From Rhipicephalus microplus (lineage: Eukaryota > Arthropoda > Arachnida > Ixodida > Ixodidae), in assembly GCF_043290135.1 (NCBI RefSeq), contig NW_027464602.1, forward strand, positions 124,001 to 188,000: 64,000 nt of DNA, written 5' to 3'. The notes under the pieces are model-generated. The model did not search any database. It was not told the DNA's origin and saw only the letters and a list, made by a program, of their open reading frames with translations. The translations under genes and the position numbers were made by a program. Each line of letters begins with the position of its first letter. Position 1 is the first letter of the stretch. Below, one piece after another: positions 24,780-37,500 of the stretch.

Positions 24780-27045
24780 GCGCCAAGGAGACAGTCCTGC
24801 TCCACTCTCACCACCATCAGAAAATATCTTCAAAGCTATTACCGCAAAGAAAAAAGCAACACACCACTCCCGGGAGGGCTCGATACTCCAACCTTTCGGT
24901 TAACAGCCGATCGCGCTAGCCCATTGCACTATGGAGGCAGTCTTGCTCCACTCTCACCATCATCAGAACATATCTTCAAAGCTATCAGCGCAAGGAAAAA
25001 AAGCGCTGCACCACCACCAGGTGGGCTCGAACCTCTAACCTTTCGGTTAACAGCTGATCGCGCTAGCCCATTGCCCCACGGAGACAGTCTTGCTCCACTC
25101 TCACCACCATCAGAACATATCTTCAAAGCTATCAGCGCAAAGAAAAAAGCAACACACAACTCCCGGGAGGGCTCGAAACTCCAACCTTTCGGTCAACAGC
25201 CGATCACGCTAGCCAATTGCGCCATGGAGACAGTCCTGCTCCACTCTCACCACCATCAGAACATATCTTCAAAGCTATCAGCCCACAGAAAAAAGCGCCG
25301 CGCGCAACCACCGGGTAGGCTCGAACCTCCAAGTTTTCGGTTAACAGCCGATCGCGCTAGCCAATTGCGCCACGGAGACAGTCCTGCTCCACTCTCACCA
25401 TCATCAGAACATATCTTCAAAGCTATCAGCGCAAGAAAAAAAAGCGCTGCACCACCACCAGGTGGGCTCGAACCTCCAACCTTTCGGGTAAAAGCCGATC
25501 GCGCTAGCCCATTGCGCCACGGAGACAGTCTTGCTCCACTCTCACCACCATCAGAACATATCTTCAAAGCTATCAGCGCAAAGAAAAAAGCAACACACCA
25601 CTCCCGGGAGGGCTCGAAACTCCAACCTTTCGGTTAACAGCCGATCGCGCTAGCCCATTGCGCTACGGAGGCAGTCTTGCTCCACTCTCACCATCATCAG
25701 AACATATCTTCAAAGCTATCAGCGCAAGGAAAAAAAGCGCTGCACCACCACCAGGTGGGCTCGAACCTCCAACCTTTCGGTTAACAGCCGATCGCGCTAG
25801 CCCATTGCGCCACGGAGACAGTCTTGCTCCACTCTCACCACCATCAGAACATATCTTCAAAGCTATCAGCGCAAAGAAAAAAGCAACACACCATTCCCGG
25901 GAGGGCTCGAAACTCCAACCTTTCGGTCAACAGCCGATCGCGCTAGCCAATTGCGCCACGGAGACAGTACTGCTCCACTCTCACCACCATCAGAACATAT
26001 CTTCAAAGCTATCAGCCCAAAGAAAAAAAAGCGCCATACCACCACCGGGTGGGCTCGAACCTCCGACCTTTTGATTAACAGCCCATCGCGCTAGCCAATT
26101 GCGCCAAGGAGACAGTCCTGCTCCACTCTCACCACCATCAGAAAATATCTTCAAAGCTATTACCGCAAAGAAAAGAGCAACACACCACTCCCGGGAGGGC
26201 TCGATACTCCAACCTTTCGGTTAACAGCCGATCGCGCTAGCCCACTGCGCTATGGAGGCAGTCTTGCTCCACTCTCACCATCATCAGAACATATCTTCAA
26301 AGCTATCAGCGCAAGGAAAAAAAAGCGCTGCACCACCACCAGGTGGGCTCGAACCTCTAACCTTTCGGTTAACAGCTGATCGCGCTAGCCCATTGCGCCA
26401 CGGAGACAGTCTTGCTCCACTCTCACCACCATCAGAACATATCTTCAAAGCTATCAGCGCAAAGAAAAAAGCAACGCACAACTCCCGGGAGGGCTCGAAA
26501 CTCCAACCTTTCGGTCAACAGCCGATCACGCTAGCCAATTGCGCCATGGAGACAGTCCTGCTCCACTCTCACCACCATCAGAACATATCTTCAAAGCTAT
26601 CAGCCCACAGAAAAAAGCGCCGCGCAACCACCAGGTAGGCTCGAACCTCCAACTTTTCGGTTAACAGCCGATCGCGCTAGCCAATTGCGCCACGAAGACA
26701 GTCCTGCTCCACTCTCACCACCATCAGAACATATCTTCAAAGCTATTACCGCAAAGAAAAAAGCAACACACCACTCCCGGAAGGGCTCGGAACTCCAACC
26801 TTTCGGTTAACAGCCGATTACGCTAGCCAATTGCGCCACAGAGACAGTCCTGCTTCACTCTCACCACCATCAGAACATATCTTCAAAGCTATCAGCACAA
26901 AGAAAAAAAAGCGCCCCAGCATCACCGGGTGGGCTCGAACTTCCAACCTTTCGGTTAACAGCCGATCGCGCTAGCCAACTGCGCCAAGGAGACAGTCGTG
27001 CTCCACTCTCACCACCATCAGAACATATCTTCAAAGCTATCAGCG
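24780..27045. repeat. Fourth, partial copy of the 3.7 kb higher-order repeat
   Basis: The segment matches about 19788-22051 with a shift of 4,992-4,994 bp. The change in shift is a 2 bp insertion, cgccgcgcgcaac near 25306. The UUU-type unit near 25492 has the standard CTAGC D region, unlike the CGGC form in the other copies. Confidence 0.7.
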
Positions 27046-29708
27046 CAAAAAAAGCAACACACCACTCCAGGGAGGGCTCGAAACTCCAACCTTTCGGTTA
27101 ATAGCCGATCGCGCTAGCCAATGGCGCCACGGAGACAGTCCTTCTCCACTCTTACCACCATTAGAACATATTTTCAAAGCTATCAGCCCAAAGAAAAAAA
27201 AGCGCCGCACCACCAACGGGTGGGCTCGAACCTCCAACTTTCCGGTTAACAGCCGATCACGCTAGCCAATTGCGCCACAGAGACAGTCCTGCTTCACTCT
27301 CACCCCCATCAGAACATATCTTCAAAGCTATCAGCCCAAAGAAAAAAAAGCGCCGCACCACCACCGGGTGGGCTCCAAACTCCAACCTTTCGGTTAACTG
27401 CCGATTGCGCTAGCCAATGGCGCCACGGAGACAGTCCTGCTCCACTCTTACCACCATTAGAACATATCTTCAAAGCTATCAGCCCAAAGAAAAAAAAAGC
27501 GCCGCACCACCAACGGGTGGACTCGAACCTCCAACTTTCCGGTTAACAGCAGATCACGCTAGCCAATTGCGCCACGGAGACAGTCCTGCTCCACTCTCAC
27601 CATCATCAGAACATATCTTCAAAGCTATCAGCGCAAGGAAAAAAAGCGCTGCACCACCACCAGGTGGGCTCGAACCTCCAACCTTTCGGTTAACAGCCGA
27701 TCGCGCTAGCCCATTGCGCCACGGAGACAGTCTTGCTCCACTCTCACCACCATCAGAACATATCTTCAAAGATATCAGCGCAAAGAAAAAAGCAACACAC
27801 CACTCCCGGGAGGGCTCGAAACTCCAACCTTTCGGTCAACAGCCGATCACGCTAGCCAATTGCGCCACGGAGACAGTCCTGCTCCACTCTCACCACCATC
27901 AGAACATATCTTCAAAGCTATCAGCCCACAGAAAAAAAGCGCCGCGCAACCACTGCTTAGGCTCGAACCTCCAACTTTTCTGTTAACAGCCGATAGCGCT
28001 AGCCAATTGCGCCACGGAGACAGTCCTGCTCCACTCTCACCATCATCAGAACATATCTTCAAAGCTATCAGCGCAAGGAAAGAAAAGCGCTGCACCACCA
28101 CCAGGTGGGCACGAACCTCCAACCTTTCGGTTAACAGCCGATCGCGCTAGCCCATTGCGCCACGGAGACAGTCTTGCTACACTCTCACCACCATCAGAAC
28201 ATATCTTCAAAGCTATCAGCGCAAAGAAAAAAGCAACACACCACTCCCGGGAGGGCTCGAAACTCCAACCTTTCGGTTAACAGCCGATCACGCTAGCCCA
28301 TTGCGCTACGGAGGCAGTCTTGCTCCACTCTCACCATCATCAGAACATATCTTCAAAGCTATCAGCGCAAGGAAAAAAAAGCGCTGCACCACCACCAGGT
28401 GGGCTCGAACCTCCAACCTTTCGGTTAACAGCCGATCGCGCTAGCCAATTCCGCCACGGAGACAGTCTTGCTCCACTCTCACCACCATCAGAACATATCT
28501 TCAAAGCTATCAGCGCAAAGAAAAAAGCAACACCACTCCCGGGAGGGCTCGAAACTCCAACCTTTCGGTCAACAGCCGATCGCGCTAGCCAATTGCGCCA
28601 CGGAGACAGTCCTGCTCCACTCTCACCACCATCAGAACATATCTTCAAAGCTATCAGCCCAAAGAAAAAAAAGCGCCGCACCGCCACCGGGTGGGCTCGA
28701 ACCTCCAACTTTTCGGTTAACAGCCGATCACGCTAGCCAATTGCGCCAAGGAGACAGTCCTGCTCCACTCTCACCACCATCAGAAAATATCTTCAAAGCT
28801 ATTACCGCAAAGAAAAAAGCAACACACCACTCCCAGGAGGGCTCGATACTCCAACCTTTCGGATAACAGCCGATCGCGCTAGCCCATTGCGCTACGGAGG
28901 CAGTCTTGCTCCACTCTCACCATCATCAGAACATATCTTCAAAGCTATCAGCGCAAGGAAAAAAAAGCGCTGCACCACCACCAGGTGGGCTCGAACCTCC
29001 AACCTTTCGGTTAACAGCTGATCGCGCTAGCCCATTGCGCCACGGAGACAGTCTTGCTCCACTCTCACCACCATCAGAACATATCTTCAAAGCTATCAGC
29101 GCAAAGAAAAAAGCAACACACGACTCCCGGGAGGGCTCGAAACTCCAACCTTTCTTGTCAACAGCCGATCACGCTAGCCAATTGCGCCATGGAGACAGTC
29201 CTGCTCCACTCTCACCACCATCAGAACATTACTTCAAAGCTATCAGCGCAAGGAAAAAAAGCGCTGCACCACCACCAGGTGGGCTCGAAGCTCCAACCTT
29301 TCGGTTAACAGCCGATCGCGCTAGCCCATTGCGCCACGGAGACAGTCTTGCTCCACTCTCACCACCATCAGAACATATCTTCAAAGCTATCAGCGCAAAG
29401 AAAAAAGCAACACACCACTCCCGGGAGGGCTCGAAACTCCAACCTTTCGGTCAACAGCCGATCGCGCTAGCCAATTGCGCCACGGAGACAGTACTGCTCC
29501 ACTCTCACCACCATCAGAACATATCTTCAAAGCTATCAGCCCACAGAAAAAAGCGCCGCGCAACCACCGGGTAGGCTCGAACCTCCAACTTTTCGGTTAA
29601 CAGCCGATCGCGCTAGCCAATTGCGCCACGGAGACAGTCCTGCTCCACTCTCACCATCATCAGAACATATCTTCAAAGCTATCAGCGCAAGAAAAAAAAG
29701 CGCTGCAC

Positions 29709-29782
29709 CACCACCAGGTGGGCTCGAACCTCCAACCTTTCGGTTAAAAGCCGATCGCGCTAGCCCATTGCGCCACGGAGAC
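29709..29782 (-). tRNA. tRNA-like unit with UUU anticodon, loop CTTTTAA
   Basis: This is the cleaner form of the Lys-type switch. The loop CTTTTAA keeps T33 and A37, the D arm is the standard CTAGCGC form and the B box is intact. A single G34-to-T change from the Asn form produces it. The A27-A43 mismatch and acceptor defects of the family remain. Confidence 0.6.
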
Positions 29783-31557
29783 AGTCTTGCTCCACTCTCA
29801 CCACCATCAGAACATATCTTCAAAGCTATCAGCGCAAAGAAAAATGCAACACACCACTCCCGGGAGGGCTCGAAACTCCAACCTTTCGGTTAACAGCCGA
29901 TCGCGCTAGCCCATTGCGCTACGGAGGCAGTCTTGCTCCACTCTCACCATCATCAGAACATATCTTCAAAGCTATCAGCGCAAGGAAAAAAAGCGCTGCA
30001 CCACCACCAGGTGGGCTCGAACCTCCAACCTTTCGGTTAACAGCCGATCGCGCTAGCCCATTGCGCCACGGAGACAGTCTTGCTCCACTCTCACCACCAT
30101 CAGAACATATCTTCAAAGCTATCAGCGCAAAGAAAAAAGCAACACACCACTCCAGGGAGGGCTCGAAACTCCAACCTTTCGGTTAACAGCCGATCGCGCT
30201 AGCCAATGGCGCCACGGAGACAGTCCTGCTCCACTCTTACCACCATTAGAACATATCTTCAAAGCTATCAGCCCAAAGAAAAAAAAGCGCCGCACCACCA
30301 ACGGGTGGGCTCGAACCTCCAACTTTCCGGTTAACAGCCGATCACGCTAGCCAATTGCGCCACAGAGACAGTCCTGCTTCACTCTCACCCCCATCAGAAC
30401 ATATCTTCAAAGCTATCAGCCCAAAGAAAAAAAAGCGCCGCACCACCACCGGGTGGGCTCGAAACTCCAACCTTTCGGTTAACTGCCGATTGCGCTAGCC
30501 AATGGCGCCACGGAGACAGTCCTGCTCCACTCTTACCACCATTAGAACATATCTTCAAAGCTATCAGCCCAAACAAAAAAAAAAGCACCGCACCACCAAC
30601 GGGTGGACTCGAACCTCCAACTTTCCGGTTAACAGCCGATCACGCTAGCCAATTGCGCCACGGAGACAGTCCTGCTCCACTCTCACCATCATCAGAACAT
30701 ATCTTCAAAGCTATCAGCGCAAGGAAAAAAAAGCGCTGCACCACCACCAGGTGGGCTCGAACCTCCAACCTTTCGGTTAACAGCCGATCGTGCTAGCCCA
30801 TTGCGCCACGGAGACAGTCTTGCTCCACTCTCACCACCATCAGAACATATCTTCAAAGCTATCAGCGCAAAGAAAAAAGCAACACACCACTCCCGGGAGG
30901 GCTCGAAACTCCAACCTTTCGGTTAACAGCCGATCACGCTAGCCCATTGCGCTACGGAGGCAGTCTTGCTCCACTCTCACCATCATCAGAACATATCTTC
31001 AAAGCTATCAGCGCAAGGAAAAAAAAGCGCTGCACCACCACCAGGTCGGCTCGAACCTCCAACCTTTCGGTTAACAGCCGATCGCGCTAGCCAATTGCGC
31101 CACCAAGACAGTCTTGCTCCACTCTCACCACCATCAGAACATATCTTCAAAGCTATCAGCGCAAAGAAAAAAGCAACACCACTCCCGGGAGGGCTCGAAA
31201 CTCCAACCTTTCGGTCAACAGCCGATCGCGCTAGCCAATTGCGCCACGGAGACAGTACTGCTCCACTCTCACCACCATCAGAACATATCTTCAGAGCTAT
31301 CAGCCCAAAGAAAAAAAAGCGCCATACCACCACCGGGTGGGCTCGAACCTCCGACCTTTTGAATAACAGCCCATCGCGCTAGCCAATTGCGCCATGGAGA
31401 AAGTCCTGCACCACTCTCACCACCATCAGAACATATCTTCAAAGCTACGGTCAAAAGCTATCAGCCCAAAGAAAAAAAAGCGCCGCACCACCACCGGGTG
31501 GGCTCGAACCTCCAACTTTTCGGTTAACAGCCGATCACGCTAGCCAATTGCGCCAAG

Positions 31558-34500
31558 GAGACAGTCCTGCTCCACTCTCACCACCATCAGAAAATATCTT
31601 CAAAGCTATTACCGCAAAGACAAAAGCAACACACCACTCCCGGGAGGGCTCGATACTCCAACCTTTCGGTTAACAGCCGATCGCGCTAGCCCATTGCGCT
31701 ATGGAGGCAGTCTTGCTCCACTCTCACCATCATCAGAACATATCTTCAAAGCTATCAGCGCAAGGAAAAAAAAGCGCTGCACCACCACCAGGTGGGCTCG
31801 AACCTCTAACCTTTCGGTTAAATGCTGATCGCGCTAGCCCATTGCGCCACGGAGACAGTCTTGCTCCACTCTCACCACCATCAGAACATATCTTCAAAGC
31901 TATCAGCGAAAAAGAAAAAAGCAACACACAACTCCCGGGAGGGCTCGAAACTCCAACCTTTCGGTCAACAGCCGATCACGCTAGCCAATTGCGCCATGGA
32001 GACAGTCCTGCTCCACTCTCACCACCATCAGAACATATCTTCAAAGCTATCAGCCCACAGAAAAAAGCGCCGCGCAACCACCGGGTAGGCTCGAACCTCC
32101 AACTTTTCGGTTAACAGCCGATTGCGCTAGCCCATTGCGCCACGGTGACAGTCTTGCTCCACTCTCACCACTATCAGAAAATATCTTCAAAGCTATTAGC
32201 GCAAAGAAAAAAGCAACACACCATTCCCGGGAGGGCTCGAAACTCCAACCTTTCGGTCAACAGCCGATCGCGCTAGCCAATTGCGCCACGGAGACAGTAC
32301 TGCTCCACTCTCACCACCATCATTACATATCTTCAAAGCTATCAGCCCAAAGAAAAAAAAGCGCCATACCACCACCGGGTGGGCTCGAACCTCCAACTTT
32401 TTGGTTAACAGCCGATCACGCTAGCCAATTGCGCCAAGGAGACAGTCCTGCTCCACTCTCACCACCATCAGAAAATATCTTCAAAGCTATTACCGCAAAG
32501 AAAAAAGCAACACACCATCCCGGGAGGGCTCGATACTCCAACCTTTCGGTTAACAACCGATCGCGCTAGCCCATTGCGCTATGGAGGCAGTCTTGCTTCA
32601 CTCTCACCATCATCAGAACATATCTTCAAAGCTATCAGCGCAAGGAAAAAAAGCGCTGCACCAACACCAGGTGGGCTCGAACCTCTAACCTTTCGGTTAA
32701 CTGCTGATCTCGCTAGCCCATTGCGCCACGGAGACAGTCTTGCTCCACTCTCACCACCATCAGAACATATCTTCAAAGCTATCAGCGCAAAGAAAAAAGC
32801 AACACACAACTCCCGGGACGGCTCGAAACTCCAACCTTTCGGTCAACAGCCGATCACGCTAGCCAATTGCGCCATGGAGACAGTCCTGCTCCACTCTCAC
32901 CACCATCAGAACATATCTTCAAAGCTATCAGCCCACAGAAAAAAGCGCCGCGCAACCACCGGGTAGGCTCGAACCTCCAACTTTTCGGTTAACAGCCGAT
33001 CGCGCTAGCCAATTGCGCCACGGAGACAGTCCTGCTCCACTCTCACCATCATCAAAACATATCTTCAAAGCTATCAGCGCAAGAAAAAAAAAGCGCTGCA
33101 CCACCACCAGGTGGGCTCGAACCTCCAACCTTTCGGTTAAAAGCCGATCGCGCTAGCCCATTGCGCCACGGAGACAGTCTTGCTCCACTCTCACCACCAT
33201 CAGAACATATCTTCAAAGCTATCAGCGCAAAGAAAAAAGCAACACACCACTCCCGGGAGGGCTCGAAACTCCAACCTTTCGGTTAACAGCCGATCGCGCT
33301 AGCCCATTGCGCTACGGAGGCAGTCTTGCTCCACTCTCACCATCATCAGAACATATCTTCAAAGCTATCAGCGCAAGGAAAAAAAGCGCTGCACCACCAC
33401 CAGGTGGGCTCGAACCTCCAACCTTTCGGTTAACAGCCGATCGCGCTAGCCCATTGCGCCATGGAGACAGTCTTGCTCCACTCTCACCACCATCAGAACA
33501 TATCTTCAAAGCTATCAGCGCAAAGAAAAAAGCAACACACCATTCCCGGGAGGGCTCGAAACTCCAAGCTTTCGGTCAACAGCCGATCGCGCTAGCCAAT
33601 TGCGCCACGGAGAAAGTCCTGCACCACTCTCACCACCATCAGAACATATCTTCAAAGCTATCAGCCCAAAGAAAAAAAAGCGCCGCACCACCACCGGGTG
33701 GGCTCGAACCTCAAACTTTTCGGTTAACAGCCGATCACGCTAGCCAATTGCGCCAAGGAGACAGTCGTGCTCCACTCTCACCACCATCAGAACATATCTT
33801 CAAAGCTATCAGCGCAAAGAAAAAAGCAACACACCACTCCAGGGAGGGCTCGAAACTCCAACCTTTCGGTTAACAGCCGATCGCGCTAGCCAATGGCGCC
33901 ACGGAGACAGTCCTGCTCCACTCTTACCACCATTAGAACATATCTTCAAAGCTATCAGCCCACAGAAAAAAAGCGCCGCGCAACCACCGCTTAGGCTCGA
34001 ACCTCCAACTTTTCAGTTAACAGCCGATAGCGCTAGCCAATTGCGCCACGGAGACAGTCCTGCTCAACTCTCACCATCATCAGAACATATCTTCAAAGCT
34101 ATCAGCGCAAGGAAAAAAAAGCGCTGCACCACCACCAGGTGGGCTCGAACCTCCAACCTTTCGGTTAACAGCCGATCGCGCTAGCCCATTGCGCCACGGA
34201 GACAGTCTTGCTCCACTCTCACCACCATCAGAACATATCTTCAAAGCTATCAGCGCAAAGAAAAAAGCAACACACCACTCCCGGGAGGGCTCGAAACTCC
34301 AACCTTTCGGTTAACAGCCGATCACACTAGCCCATTGCGCTACGGAGGCAGTCTTGCTCCACTCTCACCATCATCAGAACATATCTTCAAAGCTATCAGC
34401 GCAAGGAAAAAAAAGCGCTGCACCACCACCAGGTGGGCTCGAACCTCTAACCTTTCGGTTAACTGCTGATCTCGCTAGCCCATTGCGCCACGGAGACAGT

Positions 34501-37500
34501 CTTGCTCCACTCTCACCACCATCAGAACATATCTTCAAAGCTATCAGCGCAAAGAAAAAAGCAACACACAACTCCCGGGACGGCTCGAAACTCCAACCTT
34601 TCGGTCAACAGCCGATCACGCTAGCCAATTGCGCCATGGAGACAGTCCTGCTCCACTCTCACCACCATCAGAACATATCTTCAAAGCTATCAGCCCACAG
34701 AAAAAAGCGCCGCGCAACCACCGGGTAGGCTCGAACCTCCAACTTTTCGGTTAACAGCCGATCGCGCTAGCCAATTGCGCCACGGAGACAGTCCTGCTCC
34801 ACTCTCACCATCATCAAAACATATCTTCAAAGCTATCAGCGCAAGAAAAAAAAAGCGCTGCACCACCACCAGGTGGGCTCGAACCTCCAACCTTTCGGTT
34901 AAAAGCCGATCGCGCTAGCCCATTGCGCCACGGAGACAGTCTTGCTCCACTCTCACCACCATCAGAACATATCTTCAAAGCTATCAGCGCAAAGAAAAAA
35001 GCAACACACCACTCCCGGGAGGGCTCGAAACTCCAACCTTTCGGTTAACAGCCGATCGCGCTAGCCCATTGCGCTACGGAGGCAGTCTTGCTCCACTCTC
35101 ACCATCATCAGAACATATCTTCAAAGCTATCAGCGCAAGGAAAAAAAGCGCTGCACCACCACCAGGTGGGCTCGAACCTCCAACCTTTCGGTTAACAGCC
35201 GATCGCGCTAGCCCATTGCGCCATGGAGACAGTCTTGCTCCACTCTCACCACCATCAGAACATATCTTCAAAGCTATCAGCGCAAAGAAAAAAGCAACAC
35301 ACCATTCCCGGGAGGGCTCGAAACTCCAAGCTTTCGGTCAACAGCCGATCGCGCTAGCCAATTGCGCCACGGAGAAAGTCCTGCACCACTCTCACCACCA
35401 TCAGAACATATCTTCAAAGCTATCAGCCCAAAGAAAAAAAAGCGCCGCACCACCACCGGGTGGGCTCGAACCTCAAACTTTTCGGTTAACAGCCGATCAC
35501 GCTAGCCAATTGCGCCAAGGAGACAGTCGTGCTCCACTCTCACCACCATCAGAACATATCTTCAAAGCTATCAGCGCAAAGAAAAAAGCAACACACCACT
35601 CCAGGGAGGGCTCGAAACTCCAACCTTTCGGTTAACAGCCGATCGCGCTAGCCAATGGCGCCACGGAGACAGTCCTGCTCCACTCTTACCACCATTAGAA
35701 CATATCTTCAAAGCTATCAGCCCACAGAAAAAAAGCGCCGCGCAACCACCGCTAAGGCTCGAACCTCCAACTTTTCAGTTAACAGCCGATAGCGCTAGCC
35801 AATTGCGCCACGGAGACAGTCCAGCTCCACTCTCACCATCATCAGAACATATCTTCAAAGCTATCAGCGCAAGGAAAAAAAAGCGCTGCACCACCACCAG
35901 GTGGGCTCGAACCTCCAACCTTTCGGTTAACAGCCGATCGCGCTAGCCCATTGCGCCACGGAGACAGTCTTGCTCCACTCTCACCACCATCAGAACATAT
36001 CTTCAAAGCTATCAGCGCAAAGAAAAAAGCAACACACCACTCCCGGGAGGGCTCGAAACTCCAACCTTTCGGTTAACAGCCGATCACACTAGCCCATTGC
36101 GCTACGGAGGCAGTCTTGCTCCACTCTCACCATCATCAGAACATATCTTCAAAGCTATCAGCGCAAGGAAAAAAAAGCGCTGCACCACCACCAGGTGGGC
36201 TCGAACCTCCAACCTTTCGGTTAACAGCCGATCGCGCTAGCCCATTGCGCCACGGAGACAGTCTTGCTCCACTCTCACCACCATCAGAACATATCTTCAA
36301 AGCTATCAGCGCAAAGAAAAAAGCAACACACCACTCCCGGGAGGGCTCGAAACTCCAACCTTTCGGTTAACAGCCGATCACGCTAGCCCATTGCGCTACG
36401 GAGGCAGTCTTGCTCCACTCTCACCATCATCAGAACATATCTTCAAAGCTATCAGCGCAAGGAAAAAAAAGCGCTGCACCACCACCAGGTGGGCTCGAAC
36501 CTCCAACCTTTCGGTTAACAGCCGATCGCGCTAGCCAATTGCGCCACGGAGACAGTCTTGCTCCACTCTCACCACCATCAGAACATATCTTCAAAGCTAT
36601 CAGCGCAAAGAAAAAAGCAACACACCACTCCCGGGAGGGCTCGAAACTCCAACCTTTCGGTCAACAGCCCATCGCGCTAGCCTATTGCGCCATGGAGAAA
36701 GTCCTGCACCACTCTCACCACCATCAGAACATATCTTCAAAGCTATCAGCCCAAAGAAAAAAAAGCGCCGCACCACCACCGGGTGGGCTCGAACCTCCAA
36801 CTTTTCGGTTAACAGCCGATCACGCTAGCCACTTGCGCCAAGGAGACAGTCGTGCTCCACTCTCACCACCATCAGAACACATCTTCAAAGCTATCAGCGC
36901 AAAGAAAAAAGCAACACACCACTCCAGGAGGGCTCGAAACTCCAACCTTTCGGTTAACAGCCGATCGCGCTAGCCAATGGCGCCACGCAGACAGTCCTGC
37001 TCCACTCTTACCACCATTAGAACATATCTTCAAAGCTATCAGCCCAAAGAAAAAAAAGCGCCGCACCACCAACGGGTGGGCTCGAACCTCCAAATTTCCG
37101 GTTAACAGCCGATCACGCTAACCAATTGCGCCACGGAGACAGTCCTGCTCCACTCTCACCACCATCAGAAAATATCTTCAAAGCTATTACCGCAAAGACA
37201 AAAGCAACACACCACTCCCGGGAGGGCTCGATACTCCAACCTTTCGGTTAACAGCCGATCGCGCTAGCCCATTGCGCTATGGAGGCAGTCTTGCTCCACT
37301 CTCACCATCATCAGAACATATCTTCAAAGCTATCAGCGCAAGGAAAAAAAAGCGCTGCACCACCACCAGGTGGGCTCGAACCTCTAACCTTTCGGATAAA
37401 TGCTGATCGCGCTAGCCCATTGCGCCACGGAGACAGTCTTGCTCCACTCTCACCACCATCAGAACATATCTTCAAAGCTATCAGCGAAAAAGAAAAAAGC

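Noticed and set aside
24924..25637. Long open frames across the array (237, 222, 209, 194 and 189 codons and many shorter)
   Set aside because: They track the 147 bp period (49 codons), occur in both strands over the same DNA, start at arbitrary in-unit ATGs and translate tRNA-like sequence. No gene structure or domain is present.
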